Part shown: piece after piece, positions 45,724 through 55,004 of the stretch
Numbering within the stretch: the first letter of the stretch is position 1
Layout of the letters: every line of letters starts with the position of its first letter
Source of the DNA: Kitasatospora sp. SUK 42
GTDB taxonomy: Bacteria > Actinomycetota > Actinomycetes > Streptomycetales > Streptomycetaceae
Reading direction: 5' to 3'
NCBI RefSeq assembly: GCF_015776785.2
Contig: NZ_LFMD02000003.1
Span: 1,334,330-1,398,329 of the forward strand
DNA length: 64,000 bases
Program-made: the position numbers and the translations under genes
Notes under the pieces: generated by a model
The model's input: the letters and a program-made list of their open reading frames with translations, nothing else
The model's database searches: none
Told to the model about the DNA's origin: nothing

Positions 45724-46593
45724 CTAGCCCGCACGCCAGCCGCGTACGGTCTCCGCCAGCACCCCCGCGACCACCGCGCGCCGGGCCGGCTCGGCGCGCA
45801 CCCCGTACGCCAGCTCGACGTGCAGCCACGGCACCCCGAGCCCGGCCGCGAACCGGCCCTCCACATTGGTGGTGCCGGCCAGCGGCACGCCCGGCTCCCG
45901 CCACGCCCGGCAGACCACGAGGCCGGCCCCTCCGAGCCCCGCGGCGGTCAGCTCGGCGGCCGGGCCCGGCCGCCCGGCGCCGCTGGAGACCACCGCGTCC
46001 CGGCCCGGCAGGCTGGCCGCGCGGAAGCCGTGCACCTGGATGCCGGGCAGGCCGCGCCCGGTGAGCGCCTCGACCACGGCGGCGAAGACGGTGTCACTGC
46101 GGTGCGCGACGTCCGCGCAGCCGTCCGCCCCGGCCCGGCGGTGCGCCCCGGCGAGCACCAGCACGCCGCCCGGCACGGCCCGGAACAGCTCCACCCCGAG
46201 CGCCTCGGTGTGGGCGTCCGAGGCCGGGTGGGGCACCTGCACGGACCAGGTGGGCCGCGCCGAGCGGTCCAGGTAGATCCGGCCCCAGCCGCGGCCGTCC
46301 CCGATGTCGTCGACGGCGGCGATCTCGGCCACCCGGCGGCCGGTCGAGGCCTCGGTGAACTCGGTGATCCGGTACCCGACCCGGGCCAGCGCCCGCCCGG
46401 CCTTCCCGGTGCGGCCGTCCAGCGCGCCGAGCACGCCGTCGGCCACCGCCCGGCGCTGTGCCCGGTCCGGCGCGGTGTACCGGCCGCCCGGGAGGAGGTC
46501 CGCGGTGAACGCGCCGACCCGGGCCGCCAGATCCACCGGTCCGGGCCCGGAGGGCGCCGGAGGCGGCGGGTGCGGTCTGTGCCTGTTCCCCAT
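45724..46593 (-). CDS. conserved hypothetical protein with His/Asp-rich motifs
   Basis: A 289-residue protein I cannot place. Conserved-looking blocks are PHPASDAHTEALGVELF, VLVLAGAHRRAGADGCADVA, HRSDTVFAAVVEAL and VHGFRAAS. The HPxSD...E, AGAHR and D(x)AHRSD spacing resembles a metal-dependent hydrolase, perhaps distantly like N-formylglutamate amidohydrolase, but I cannot confirm this. ATG 46593 is uncertain because the first 20 residues are Pro-rich and no strong ribosome site is seen. Confidence 0.7.
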   Translation of the reverse strand: MGNRHRPHPPPPAPSGPGPVDLAARVGAFTADLLPGGRYTAPDRAQRRAVADGVLGALDGRTGKAGRALARVGYRITEFTEASTGRRVAEIAAVDDIGDGRGWGRIYLDRSARPTWSVQVPHPASDAHTEALGVELFRAVPGGVLVLAGAHRRAGADGCADVAHRSDTVFAAVVEALTGRGLPGIQVHGFRAASLPGRDAVVSSGAGRPGPAAELTAAGLGGAGLVVCRAWREPGVPLAGTTNVEGRFAAGLGVPWLHVELAYGVRAEPARRAVVAGVLAETVRGWRAG

Positions 46594-46861
46594 GCCGGTC
46601 GAACCTGTCCTGGAGTCCGCCGGAGCCGTGCACCGGTCGACGGCGGATCGGCCCCGCTCGCCACCGTACCGCCGCCGGTGCCCGCCCGGCCTTCCGGAAG
46701 CGGGCGACGACGGCACGTACGCGAAGGGACCACCCGGCGCGAAACGGCTCCGCGCGACATCCCGGTTGTGTGCGATCTGACGGCCCCCTCACCCGGAAAG
46801 CGCCACCGAGCTGTGTTTTCGGGTCAACCGGGTAACGATCCGGCATGCCGCGGCAGTTTTT

Positions 46862-46873
46862 CTACGCGCGTAG
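46862..46873. promoter_or_regulatory. CTACGCGCGTAG operator upstream of punA
   Basis: A perfect 12-bp palindrome. A -10-like TATCCT (46886-46891) lies 12 bases downstream and the punA GTG follows 7 bases after that, fitting a leaderless or near-leaderless promoter under the control of this site. Confidence 0.8.
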
Positions 46874-46898
46874 CCGAAACCCGTCTATCCTCTGACCC

Positions 46899-47720
46899 GT
46901 GAACGCTTCTCCTCAGTCGGTCGTCTCCGCCGACCCCTACGCCGCCGCCCAGGCCGCCGCCGAGCGCCTGCGCGAGCTGACCGGTGCCGAGCGGCACGAC
47001 GTCGCCCTGGTGATGGGCTCCGGCTGGGTGCCGGCCGCCGACGCCCTGGGCGAGACCGTGGCCGAGTTCCCGGTCACCGACCTCCCGGGCTTCCCCGCCC
47101 CCGCCGTCGCCGGCCACGCCGGCAAGATCCGCTCGGTGAAGATCGGCGACAAGCGCGCCCTGATCTTCCTCGGCCGCAACCACTACTACGAGGGCCACGG
47201 CGTGGCCACCGTCGTCCACGGCGTTCGCACCGCCGCCGCGGCCGGCTGCGGCGTCATCGTCCTGACCAACGGCTGCGGCGGCCTGCGCCACGGCTGGACG
47301 CCCGGCCAGCCGGTCCTGATCAGCGACCACATCAACCTGACCGGGGACTCCCCGATCGTCGGCGCCAACTTCGTCGACCTCACCGACCTGTACTCCAAGC
47401 GCCTGCGCGCGCTCTGCCGCGAGGTCGACTCGTCCCTGGACGAGGCCGTCTACGTCCAGTTCCGCGGCCCGCACTACGAGACCCCGGCCGAGGTCAACAT
47501 GGCCCGGGTGATCGGCGGCGAGCTGGTCGGCATGTCCACCACCCTGGAGGCCATCGCCGCCCGCGAGGCCGGCTCCGAGGTGCTCGGCATCTCCCTGGTC
47601 ACCAACCTGGCCGCCGGCATGACCGGCGAGCCGCTCAACCACGAAGAGGTGCTGGAGGCCGGCAAGGCCTCCGCCGAGCGCATGGGCGAGCTGCTGGCGA
47701 AGGTCCTGGAGCGGATCTGA
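46899..47720 (+). CDS. punA: purine nucleoside phosphorylase (trimeric type)
   Basis: A 273-residue phosphorylase splitting inosine, guanosine and deoxy forms with phosphate to base plus (deoxy)ribose-1-phosphate. The phosphate-binding GSGW, GRNHYYEGHG, the TNGCGGLRHGW loop, the purine-site FRGPHYETPAEVNM and MSTTLEAIAAREAG match the trimeric class; it is often annotated deoD in Streptomyces. GTG 46899 lies 7 bases after a TATCCT hexamer. The phosphosugar mutase gene downstream would take its product to (deoxy)ribose-5-phosphate. Confidence 0.95.
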   Translation: MNASPQSVVSADPYAAAQAAAERLRELTGAERHDVALVMGSGWVPAADALGETVAEFPVTDLPGFPAPAVAGHAGKIRSVKIGDKRALIFLGRNHYYEGHGVATVVHGVRTAAAAGCGVIVLTNGCGGLRHGWTPGQPVLISDHINLTGDSPIVGANFVDLTDLYSKRLRALCREVDSSLDEAVYVQFRGPHYETPAEVNMARVIGGELVGMSTTLEAIAAREAGSEVLGISLVTNLAAGMTGEPLNHEEVLEAGKASAERMGELLAKVLERI

Positions 47721-47897
47721 CGCCCAGCCCGGCACGCGATCATGAGCGACGGGGCCCGCGAGCGGCGTGATCCGCTGATCACGCCCGCCCGCGGGCCCCG
47801 TCCGCGTCCGCACCCCTTCCTCGCGGAAACCCCTGGCCTCCTCGGCGACCCACCTCGGGCAGACCCACCGACGCACTTCCCACTGGAGCTGGCACCC

Positions 47898-49622
47898 ATG
47901 ACGCAGGCACCCACCACCGACCTCCTCGCCCGGGCCCGGACCTGGCTGGCCGAGGACCCCGACCCGCAGACCCGCGAGGAGCTGACCGCCCTGCTGGCCC
48001 GGGCCGAGGGCCCCGAGGCCGAGACGGACGGCAAGCTCGCCTGGGCCGAGCTCGCCGAGCGCTTCTCCGGCCGTCTCCAGTTCGGCACCGCCGGCCTGCG
48101 CGGCGAGCTCGGCGCCGGCCCGATGCGGATGAACCGCGCCGTGGTGATCCGGGCCGCCGCCGGCCTGGTCGCGTACGTCCGCAAGCAGAACCTGGGCGAC
48201 CTGATCGTGATCGGCTACGACGCCCGGCACAAGTCGTACGACTTCGCCCGCGACACCGCCGCCGTGGTGGTCGCGGCCGGCCTGCGCGCCGCGCTGCTGC
48301 CGCGCCCGCTGCCGACCCCGGTGCTCGCCTTCGCCATCCGCCACCTGGGCGCGGCCGCCGGCGTGACCGTCACCGCCAGCCACAACCCGCCGCAGGACAA
48401 CGGCTACAAGGTCTACCTGGGCGACGGCTCGCAGATCGTCCCGCCGGCCGACGCCGGGATCGCCGCCGAGATCGACGCGATCGGCTCGCTGGACGACGTC
48501 CGGCGCGCCGAGGAGGGCTGGGAGGTGCTCGGCGAGGAGGTCGTCGAGGCCTACCTGGACCGCGCCGTCTCCATCCTCGACGGGCAGAGCCCGCGCGAGC
48601 TGGAGGTGGTCTACACCCCGATGCACGGCGTCGGCCGCGACACCCTGGTCTCCGCCTTCCGCCGGGCCGGCTTCCCCGCGCCCACCGTGGTCGCCGAGCA
48701 GGCCGAGCCCGACCCGGACTTCCCGACCGTGGCCTTCCCCAACCCGGAGGAGCCGGGGGCGATGGACCTCGCCTTCCGCACCGCCGCCGCGGTCGGCCCC
48801 GACATCGTGATCGCCAACGACCCGGACGCCGACCGCTGCGCGGTGGCCGTCCCCGCCAACGGCGACGCGGCCGGCGGCGGAACCGGCGCCGCCCGCTGGC
48901 GGATGCTGCGCGGCGACGAGGTCGGCGCGCTGCTCGGCGCCGCGCTGGTCGCCAAGAAGGCCGAGGGCACCTTCGCCACCACCATCGTCTCCGCCACCCT
49001 GCTCGGCCGGATCGCGGAGGCCGCGGGCCTGGGCTACGCCGAGACGCTGACCGGCTTCAAGTGGATCTCCCGCACCGAGGACCTGCGCTACGGCTACGAG
49101 GAGGCGCTCGGGTACTGCGTCGACCCGCAGGGCGTCCGGGACAAGGACGGCGTCACCGCCGCCCTGCTGGTCGCCGAGCTCGCCGCCACCCTCAAGAAGT
49201 CCGGCCGCACCCTGAACGACCTGCTGGACGACCTGGCGCTGGAGCACGGCCTGCACGCCACCGACCAGCTGTCCGTCCGGGTCCAGGACCTCTCGCTGAT
49301 CGCCGACGCCATGCGCCGCCTGCGGGAGCAGCCGCCGACCGCCCTGGCCGGGCTGACCGTCACCCGCGCCGACGACCTGTCGGCCGGCTCCGCGGAGCTG
49401 CCGCCCACCGACGGCCTGCGCTACTACCTGTCCGGCGAGTCCGTCCGCTCCGCCCGCATCGTGGTCCGCCCCTCCGGCACCGAGCCCAAGCTCAAGTGCT
49501 ACCTGGAGGTCGTCCTCCCGGTCGCCACCGCCGCCGACCTCTCCGCCGCCCGGGAGCGGGCCGCCGAGCTCCTCGCCGCGCTCAAGCGCGACCTCGCCGA
49601 GGCCGCCGGCATCGCCGGCTGA
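47898..49622 (+). CDS. phospho-sugar mutase (phosphopentomutase/phosphomannomutase-like)
   Basis: A 574-residue alpha-D-phosphohexomutase-family enzyme. The phosphoserine loop is TASHNPPQDNGYKVY, the metal loop NDPDADRCAVAV, the sugar loop around GYEEALGY and the phosphate loop RPSGTEPKLKCY. Close relatives in this position convert ribose-1-phosphate and deoxyribose-1-phosphate to the 5-phosphates, which would link PunA to DeoC. ATG 47898 (GGAG 9 bases upstream) is chosen over an in-frame start 156 bases earlier. Substrate preference is inferred from context. Confidence 0.9.
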   Translation: MTQAPTTDLLARARTWLAEDPDPQTREELTALLARAEGPEAETDGKLAWAELAERFSGRLQFGTAGLRGELGAGPMRMNRAVVIRAAAGLVAYVRKQNLGDLIVIGYDARHKSYDFARDTAAVVVAAGLRAALLPRPLPTPVLAFAIRHLGAAAGVTVTASHNPPQDNGYKVYLGDGSQIVPPADAGIAAEIDAIGSLDDVRRAEEGWEVLGEEVVEAYLDRAVSILDGQSPRELEVVYTPMHGVGRDTLVSAFRRAGFPAPTVVAEQAEPDPDFPTVAFPNPEEPGAMDLAFRTAAAVGPDIVIANDPDADRCAVAVPANGDAAGGGTGAARWRMLRGDEVGALLGAALVAKKAEGTFATTIVSATLLGRIAEAAGLGYAETLTGFKWISRTEDLRYGYEEALGYCVDPQGVRDKDGVTAALLVAELAATLKKSGRTLNDLLDDLALEHGLHATDQLSVRVQDLSLIADAMRRLREQPPTALAGLTVTRADDLSAGSAELPPTDGLRYYLSGESVRSARIVVRPSGTEPKLKCYLEVVLPVATAADLSAARERAAELLAALKRDLAEAAGIAG

Positions 49623-49636
49623 CGCCGCGCCCGTAC

Positions 49637-49679
49637 GCGAAGGGGCCCGCCGGTCAGGTACCGGCGGGCCCCTTCGCGC
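49637..49679. terminator. strong bidirectional terminator after the mutase gene
   Basis: A perfect 19-bp stem (49637-49655 / 49661-49679) with a 5-base loop separates the convergent mutase and PH-domain genes, 15 and 12 bases from their stops. Confidence 0.9.
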
Positions 49680-49691
49680 GTGCTCCGGACG

Positions 49692-50372
49692 TCAGACCGC
49701 GATCACCGTGATCAGCGCGACCAGGCCGACCAGGGTCGGGGCGATCACCCACCAGCACCAGCGCACCACGACCGGACCGGCCGCGTCGGGGCGGGAGGCG
49801 TTGCGCTCGGCCATCTGCTGGAGGACGTCGGTCACCTGGTCGGACCAGGCGCGGGTGGAGTCGGACGAGCCCTGGACGACCGGGTTGGTCCGACCGGCCA
49901 GGCCCAGCCCCAGCCCGGTCCGGGAGGCGTGCTCGGCGTTGCCGCGGCTCTGCGCGCGGGTGGCCCGCTTGCGCTGGCGCAGCGAGACCGGCACCGCCCA
50001 CACCTGGTACTTCCGCTCGCCCGCGAGCAGCTCGACCGAGTAGCCCGCGCGCAGGGCGTCCACCGAGGCCCAGGGGGCGGTGATGGTCCGCCACGGGTTG
50101 CGCACCACCAGGCGGCGGCTGTCGGCCACCACCACCGGGCGCAGCGTGTAGGCGATCACCGGGAAGGCGAACACCGGCACCGCCGCCAGCGCGACGTACG
50201 GGGTCTTGCCGCTCCCGCTGTACACCGCGTCGCCGATCAGCCAGGCGGCGACGGCCAGCAGCAGCACTCCGGAGATCACACCGGGGACGGAGCGGTACAC
50301 GCGGTCCGCGTACTCGGGTTCCCCGTCGGGGGCGGCCGAGCCCTGGTGGGGCTTGCCGTCGGATTCGGTCAT
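49692..50372 (-). CDS. PH-domain-like membrane protein
   Basis: A 226-residue membrane protein of the actinobacterial PH (bPH6-like) type. Two hydrophobic helices (about 33-55 and 60-77) precede a PH-like beta domain (SRRLVVRNPWRTITAPWASVDAL, ERKYQVWAVPVSLRQRKR). A third hydrophobic segment forms the C-terminus. ATG 50372 is the start. Function is unknown. It is divergent from deoC, with a nucleoside palindrome about 140 bases away that probably serves deoC. Confidence 0.8.
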   Translation of the reverse strand: MTESDGKPHQGSAAPDGEPEYADRVYRSVPGVISGVLLLAVAAWLIGDAVYSGSGKTPYVALAAVPVFAFPVIAYTLRPVVVADSRRLVVRNPWRTITAPWASVDALRAGYSVELLAGERKYQVWAVPVSLRQRKRATRAQSRGNAEHASRTGLGLGLAGRTNPVVQGSSDSTRAWSDQVTDVLQQMAERNASRPDAAGPVVVRWCWWVIAPTLVGLVALITVIAV

Positions 50373-50514
50373 GGCGTCGATTCTGCCCCATGCCCCTCAC
50401 CGGCAGGTCTCGGTCCGGCATCGAATGGCGGGCCCGTACTCCCCGGTCGTACCGTGTCCCCGTGCGCCCCCAGGTCTCGGTCCGGCCACGATGGGTGGTC
50501 GCCCTAGCGGACTA

Positions 50515-50526
50515 CTACGCGCGTAG
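50515..50526. promoter_or_regulatory. CTACGCGCGTAG operator upstream of deoC
   Basis: A perfect palindrome directly followed by a -10-like TATGCT (50528-50533). The deoC ATG comes 12 bases after the hexamer and there is no ribosome site between, so the transcript is probably leaderless. Confidence 0.8.
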
Positions 50527-50545
50527 ATATGCTGCCCTGGTGACT

Positions 50546-51532
50546 ATGTCCACTGTTGCAGCCAATGCCCCCGGTGTTGCGGGCAGCGGCCTCGCGGACG
50601 TTGCGGCGTCCGAGGCCTCGCTCCGCCGCTTCCTGCACGGCCTGCCCGGCGTCGACCAGGTCGGCCTGGAGGCGCGTGCCGCCGCCCTCGGTACCCGCTC
50701 GATCAAGACCACGGCGAAGGCCTACGGCATCGACCTGGCGATCTCCATGATCGACCTGACCACGCTGGAGGGCGCGGACACGGTCGGCAAGGTGCGCGCC
50801 CTGTGCGCCAAGGGCAGGACCCCCGACCCGACCGACCCGACCACCCCGCGCGTCGCCGCCATCTGTGTCTACCCGGACATGGTCGCCACCGCGAAGGACG
50901 CCCTGCGCGGCACCGACATCCAGGTCGCCTCCGTGGCCACCGCCTTCCCGGCCGGTCGCGCCGCCCTCCCGGTCAAGCTCGCCGACACCGCCGACGCGGT
51001 GGCCGCGGGCGCCGACGAGATCGACATGGTGATCGACCGCGGCGCCTTCCTCTCCGGCCGCCACCTCGACGTCTTCAACGAGATCGTCGCGGTCAAGGAG
51101 GCCTGCAAGCGCCCGGACGGCAGCTCCGCCCACCTCAAGGTGATCTTCGAGACCGGCGAGCTCCAGACCTACGACAACGTGCGCCGCGTCTCCTGGCTGG
51201 CGATGCTGGCCGGCGCCGACTTCATCAAGACCTCCACCGGCAAGGTCGCCGTCAACGCGACCCCGCCGGTCACCCTGCTGATGCTGGAGGCGGTCCGCGA
51301 CTTCCGCGCGGCCACCGGCGTCCAGGTCGGCGTGAAGCCCGCCGGCGGCATCCGCACCACCAAGGACGCCCTCAAGTACCTGGTGATGGTCAACGAGACC
51401 CTCGGCGACGACTGGCTGACCCCGCACTGGTTCCGCTTCGGCGCGTCCAGCCTGCTCAACGACCTGCTGATGCAGCGCCAGAAGCTCGCCACCGGACGCT
51501 ACTCCGGTCCCGACTACGTGACGGTGGACTGA
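50546..51532 (+). CDS. deoC: deoxyribose-phosphate aldolase
   Basis: A 328-residue class I aldolase that splits 2-deoxyribose-5-phosphate to acetaldehyde and glyceraldehyde-3-phosphate. The Schiff-base Lys lies in DFIKTSTGKVAVNATP. The second active-site Lys is in VGVKPAGGIRTTKDA, and the IDLTTL and EIDMVIDRGAFLSG motifs match. It is longer than E. coli DeoC (259) because of an N-terminal extension and internal inserts typical of actinomycetes. ATG 50546 is chosen; GTG 50540 is also possible. Two aldehyde dehydrogenase genes follow and would remove the acetaldehyde. Confidence 0.95.
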   Translation: MSTVAANAPGVAGSGLADVAASEASLRRFLHGLPGVDQVGLEARAAALGTRSIKTTAKAYGIDLAISMIDLTTLEGADTVGKVRALCAKGRTPDPTDPTTPRVAAICVYPDMVATAKDALRGTDIQVASVATAFPAGRAALPVKLADTADAVAAGADEIDMVIDRGAFLSGRHLDVFNEIVAVKEACKRPDGSSAHLKVIFETGELQTYDNVRRVSWLAMLAGADFIKTSTGKVAVNATPPVTLLMLEAVRDFRAATGVQVGVKPAGGIRTTKDALKYLVMVNETLGDDWLTPHWFRFGASSLLNDLLMQRQKLATGRYSGPDYVTVD

Positions 51533-51537
51533 TCACC

Positions 51538-53019
51538 ATGGCCAAGAAGAAGAACACCGAGCAGCCCGCGGCCAAGCCCGCCGGCGGCCTGTTCACCTAC
51601 GCCCCGGCCCCCGAGTCCCCCGCCGCCGCGGGCGACATCGCCTCCTCCTACGGCCACTTCATCGGCGGCCAGTTCGTCGACTCCTCCGGCAGCGAGGCGC
51701 TGAAGACGGTCAACCCGGCCACCGAGGAGGTGCTCGCCGAGTTCGCCCAGGGCACCGAGGAGGACGTGGACCGCGCGGTCGCGGCCGCCCGCAAGGCCTT
51801 CGGCGACTGGTCGGCGCTGCCGGGCAGCGAGCGCGCCAAGTACCTGTTCCGGATCGCCCGGATCATCCAGGAGCGCGGCCGCGAGCTGGCCGTGCTGGAG
51901 TCGATCGACAACGGCAAGCCGATCCGCGAGACCCGCGACTTCGACATCCCGACCGTCGCCGCGTGGTTCTTCTACTACGCGGGCTGGGCGGACAAGCTGG
52001 ACTACGCGGGCTTCGGCCCCAACCCGCGCCCGCTGGGCGTGGCCGGCCAGGTCATCCCGTGGAACTTCCCGCTGATGATGCTGGCGTGGAAGGTCGCGCC
52101 CGCGCTGGCGACCGGCAACACGGTCGTCCTGAAGCCGGCCGAGACCACCCCGCTGACGGCTCTGCGCTTCGCCGAGATCTGCCGCCAGGCCGGTCTGCCG
52201 AAGGGCGTCGTCAACATCGTCACCGGTGACGGCCGCACCGGCGCCGCGCTGACCGCCCACCCGGACGTCAACAAGGTCGCCTTCACCGGCTCCACCCCGG
52301 TCGGCCGGGCGATCGCCCGGCAGCTGGCCGGCAGCCGCAAGAAGCTGTCGCTGGAGCTCGGCGGCAAGGCCGCGAACATCGTCTTCGACGACGCGCCGAT
52401 CGACCAGGCGGTCGAGGGCATCGTCAACGGCATCTTCTTCAACCAGGGCCACGTCTGCTGCGCCGGCTCGCGCCTGCTGGTCCAGGAGTCGGTCCAGGAC
52501 GAGCTGCTGGACGCCCTGAAGCGCCGGATGTCCACCCTGCGGGTCGGCGACCCGCTGGACAAGAACACCGACATCGGCGCCATCAACTCGGCCGCCCAGC
52601 TGGCCCGGATCACCGAGCTGACCGAGGCCGGCGAGGCCGAGGGCGCCGACCGCTGGTCGCCGGAGTGCGAACTCCCGGGCACCGGCTTCTGGTTCAGGCC
52701 GACGCTGTTCACCGGCGTCAGCCAGGCCCACCGGATCGCCCAGGAGGAGATCTTCGGCCCGGTGCTGTCCGTGCTGACCTTCCGCACGCCCGCCGAGGCG
52801 GTCGAGAAGGCCAACAACACGCCGTACGGCCTCTCCGCCGGCATCTGGACGGAGAAGGGCTCGCGCATCCTCTGGACGGCCGAGAGGCTCAAGGCCGGCG
52901 TGGTCTGGGCCAACACCTTCAACAAGTTCGACCCGACCTCGCCGTTCGGCGGTTACAAGGAGTCGGGCTACGGCCGCGAGGGTGGCCGCCACGGTCTGGA
53001 GGCCTACCTCGATGTCTGA
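51538..53019 (+). CDS. NAD(P)-dependent aldehyde dehydrogenase
   Basis: A 493-residue aldehyde dehydrogenase, very likely oxidising the acetaldehyde made by DeoC. The cofactor loop FTGSTPVGRAIA, the general-base motif LELGGKAANIVF and the nucleophile region FFNQGHVCCAGSRL with EEIFGPVLSVLTF are intact. The N-terminus is Lys-rich (MAKKKNTEQPAAKP). ATG 51538 lies 5 bases after deoC, so the two are co-transcribed and probably coupled. It overlaps the next gene by 8 bases. Confidence 0.94.
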   Translation: MAKKKNTEQPAAKPAGGLFTYAPAPESPAAAGDIASSYGHFIGGQFVDSSGSEALKTVNPATEEVLAEFAQGTEEDVDRAVAAARKAFGDWSALPGSERAKYLFRIARIIQERGRELAVLESIDNGKPIRETRDFDIPTVAAWFFYYAGWADKLDYAGFGPNPRPLGVAGQVIPWNFPLMMLAWKVAPALATGNTVVLKPAETTPLTALRFAEICRQAGLPKGVVNIVTGDGRTGAALTAHPDVNKVAFTGSTPVGRAIARQLAGSRKKLSLELGGKAANIVFDDAPIDQAVEGIVNGIFFNQGHVCCAGSRLLVQESVQDELLDALKRRMSTLRVGDPLDKNTDIGAINSAAQLARITELTEAGEAEGADRWSPECELPGTGFWFRPTLFTGVSQAHRIAQEEIFGPVLSVLTFRTPAEAVEKANNTPYGLSAGIWTEKGSRILWTAERLKAGVVWANTFNKFDPTSPFGGYKESGYGREGGRHGLEAYLDV

Positions 53020-53941
53020 CACGACCTTCGCGCGTCTTGACGTCCTCAAGACCTACAAGCTGTACGTCGGCGGGAAGTTCCCGCGCTCCGAGAGCGGGCG
53101 GGTGTACGAGGTGACCAAGGCGACATCAGCCGCTGGCGCGGCGGGCAAGCGCGAGTGGCTCGCCAACGTCCCGCTGGGCACCCGCAAGGACGCCCGCGAC
53201 GCCGTCCTGGCCGCCCGCAAGGCGGTCAAGGGCTGGGCCGGCACCACCGCGTACAACCGCGGCCAGGTGCTGTACCGGGTGGCCGAGATGCTGCAGGGCC
53301 GGCGCGAGCAGTTCGCCGCCGAGGTGGCCGTCTCCGAGGGCATCGGCCCGAAGAAGGCCGCCGCGCTGGTGGACGCCGCGATCGACCGCTGGGTCTGGTA
53401 CGCGGGCTGGACCGACAAGGTCGCCCAGATCGCGGGCGGCGCCAACCCGGTGGCCGGTCCGTACTTCAACCTCTCCACCCCGGAGCCGACCGGCGTGGTC
53501 GGGATCGTCGCCCCGCAGGCCGGGTACGGGCACTCGCTGCTCGGCCTGGTCTCGGTGATCGCCCCGGCGATCGCCACCGGCAACACCGTCGTGGTCGCGG
53601 CCGCCGCGGCCGCCCCGCTGCCCGCGCTGTCGCTGGGCGAGGTGCTGGCCACCTCGGACGTCCCGGGCGGCGTGGTCAACATCATCTCGGGCCGGACGGC
53701 CGACATCGCCCCGACCCTGGCCTCGCACCAGGACGTCAACGCGCTGGACCTCACCGGGGCCATCGCCGCCGACGGTCCCGGCGCGGCGGCCGCGCTGGAG
53801 GCCGCCGCCGCGGATACCCTGAAGCGGGTGGTCCGTCCGGAGCTGGACCCGTTCGCCCAGGACTGGACCAATGCTCCCGGTACGGACCGGCTACTCTCGT
53901 TCCTGGAGACGAAGACGGTCTGGCACCCGATGGGGATCTGA
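53012..53941 (+). CDS. short aldehyde dehydrogenase-like protein lacking the catalytic domain
   Basis: A 309-residue aldehyde dehydrogenase homologue. It keeps the N-terminal and cofactor-domain fold (YVGGKFPRSESGRVYEV, VVGIVAPQAGYGHSLLGLVS, ATGNTVVVAAAAAAPLPALS, GVVNIISGRT) but has no catalytic Cys or Glu motif and ends near residue 309, where the second domain would begin. ATG 53012 overlaps the full-length gene by 8 bases. It may be a structural or regulatory partner, or a degenerate paralogue. The frame is open and clean, so it is not a simple frameshift. Confidence 0.85.
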   Translation: MSDTTFARLDVLKTYKLYVGGKFPRSESGRVYEVTKATSAAGAAGKREWLANVPLGTRKDARDAVLAARKAVKGWAGTTAYNRGQVLYRVAEMLQGRREQFAAEVAVSEGIGPKKAAALVDAAIDRWVWYAGWTDKVAQIAGGANPVAGPYFNLSTPEPTGVVGIVAPQAGYGHSLLGLVSVIAPAIATGNTVVVAAAAAAPLPALSLGEVLATSDVPGGVVNIISGRTADIAPTLASHQDVNALDLTGAIAADGPGAAAALEAAAADTLKRVVRPELDPFAQDWTNAPGTDRLLSFLETKTVWHPMGI

Positions 53942-54142
53942 TCCCCCGCCACCGTCACGTCACAACTCCACAGACTGGCCGTCCCCAGTGCCCTCTCCCC
54001 CCAGGGCCCGGACGGTCACCGGACGGACCCGCGCCTCTCCCCCCCTGGCGCGGGTCCGTCGCATTCCCGTCGCGCGCGGCCTTCAGGAGGTCCGTGCAGA
54101 ACGGTTTCGGCAACCGGCCGGGATGCGTCAGACTGGTGTCCC

Positions 54143-54781
54143 GTGAGTGACTCCCCCATGAACCCCGCTTCGACGGCCCACGCCCGGGTGATCCTGCTCT
54201 CCGGCCCCTCCGGATCGGGGAAGTCCTCGCTCGCCGAGCGCAGCGGCCTGCCGGTGCTCCAGCTGGACGACTTCTACAAGGACGGGGACGACCCGACCCT
54301 GCCCCGGCTGCCGGACGGCGCCGTGGACTGGGACTCCCCGCTCAGCTGGCACCGCGACCAGGCCGTCGCCGCCATCCGCGACCTGTACGAGCACGGCCGG
54401 GCCGAGGTGCCGGTGTACTCGATCCCGGCCAACGGCCGGACCGCCACCCACGTCCTGGAGCTGGACGGCGCGTGCGCGTTCATCGCCGAGGGCATCTTCG
54501 CTGCCGAGATCGTCGCCGACTGCACCGCCGAGGGCCTGCTCGGCGACGCCCTGTGCCTGCGCAACGGCGCGCTCACCACGGCCTGGCGCCGGCTGCGCCG
54601 GGACGTCCGGGAGGGCCGCAAGTCGCTGCCGGTGCTGCTGCGCCGGGGCCTGCGGCTGATGCGGGCCGAGCGGTCGATCGTCGGGCGGCAGATCGCGCTC
54701 GGCTCGTACGCGTGCGCCGGGCCGGAGGCCGAGCGGCGGATCCGGGTGGCGGCCCGGACCGGGCAGTACTCCACGGTCTGA
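54143..54781 (+). CDS. uridine kinase-like P-loop protein
   Basis: A 212-residue nucleoside kinase-type protein. The Walker A loop is LLSGPSGSGKSSLAER, the LQLDDFYKDGD motif (typical of uridine kinase, Asp base) follows, then VDWDSPLSWH and IAEGIFAAEIV. It would phosphorylate uridine or cytidine, fitting the nucleoside-salvage setting. GTG 54143 or ATG 54158 could be the start; the former gives a few extra residues. It is separated from the upstream operon by 200 bases. Confidence 0.88.
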   Translation: MSDSPMNPASTAHARVILLSGPSGSGKSSLAERSGLPVLQLDDFYKDGDDPTLPRLPDGAVDWDSPLSWHRDQAVAAIRDLYEHGRAEVPVYSIPANGRTATHVLELDGACAFIAEGIFAAEIVADCTAEGLLGDALCLRNGALTTAWRRLRRDVREGRKSLPVLLRRGLRLMRAERSIVGRQIALGSYACAGPEAERRIRVAARTGQYSTV

Positions 54782-54861
54782 ACCGCGCTCCGCGGCCCGA
54801 ACCGCCGGGCGCTGCGGCCCGGACCGCCGTGCCTCGAACGGCGGAACGACGAAACGACGAG

Positions 54862-54892
54862 GGGCCCGGTGCGTCTCCCCCGCACCGGGCCC
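54862..54892. terminator. hairpin between uridine kinase and sigQ
   Basis: A perfect 12-bp stem (54862-54873 / 54881-54892) with a 7-base loop lies between the convergent genes. Confidence 0.8.
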
Positions 54893-55004
54893 TCGCCTTC
54901 CCGAACGGTCCTCGTCTCCCCACGGACACCGCTCCCCCGAGCCGGCGTCCCCTGGACCTGACCGTCCGCTACCCGTCCCCCGACGGGAGTCCCACCACCG
55001 CGCG

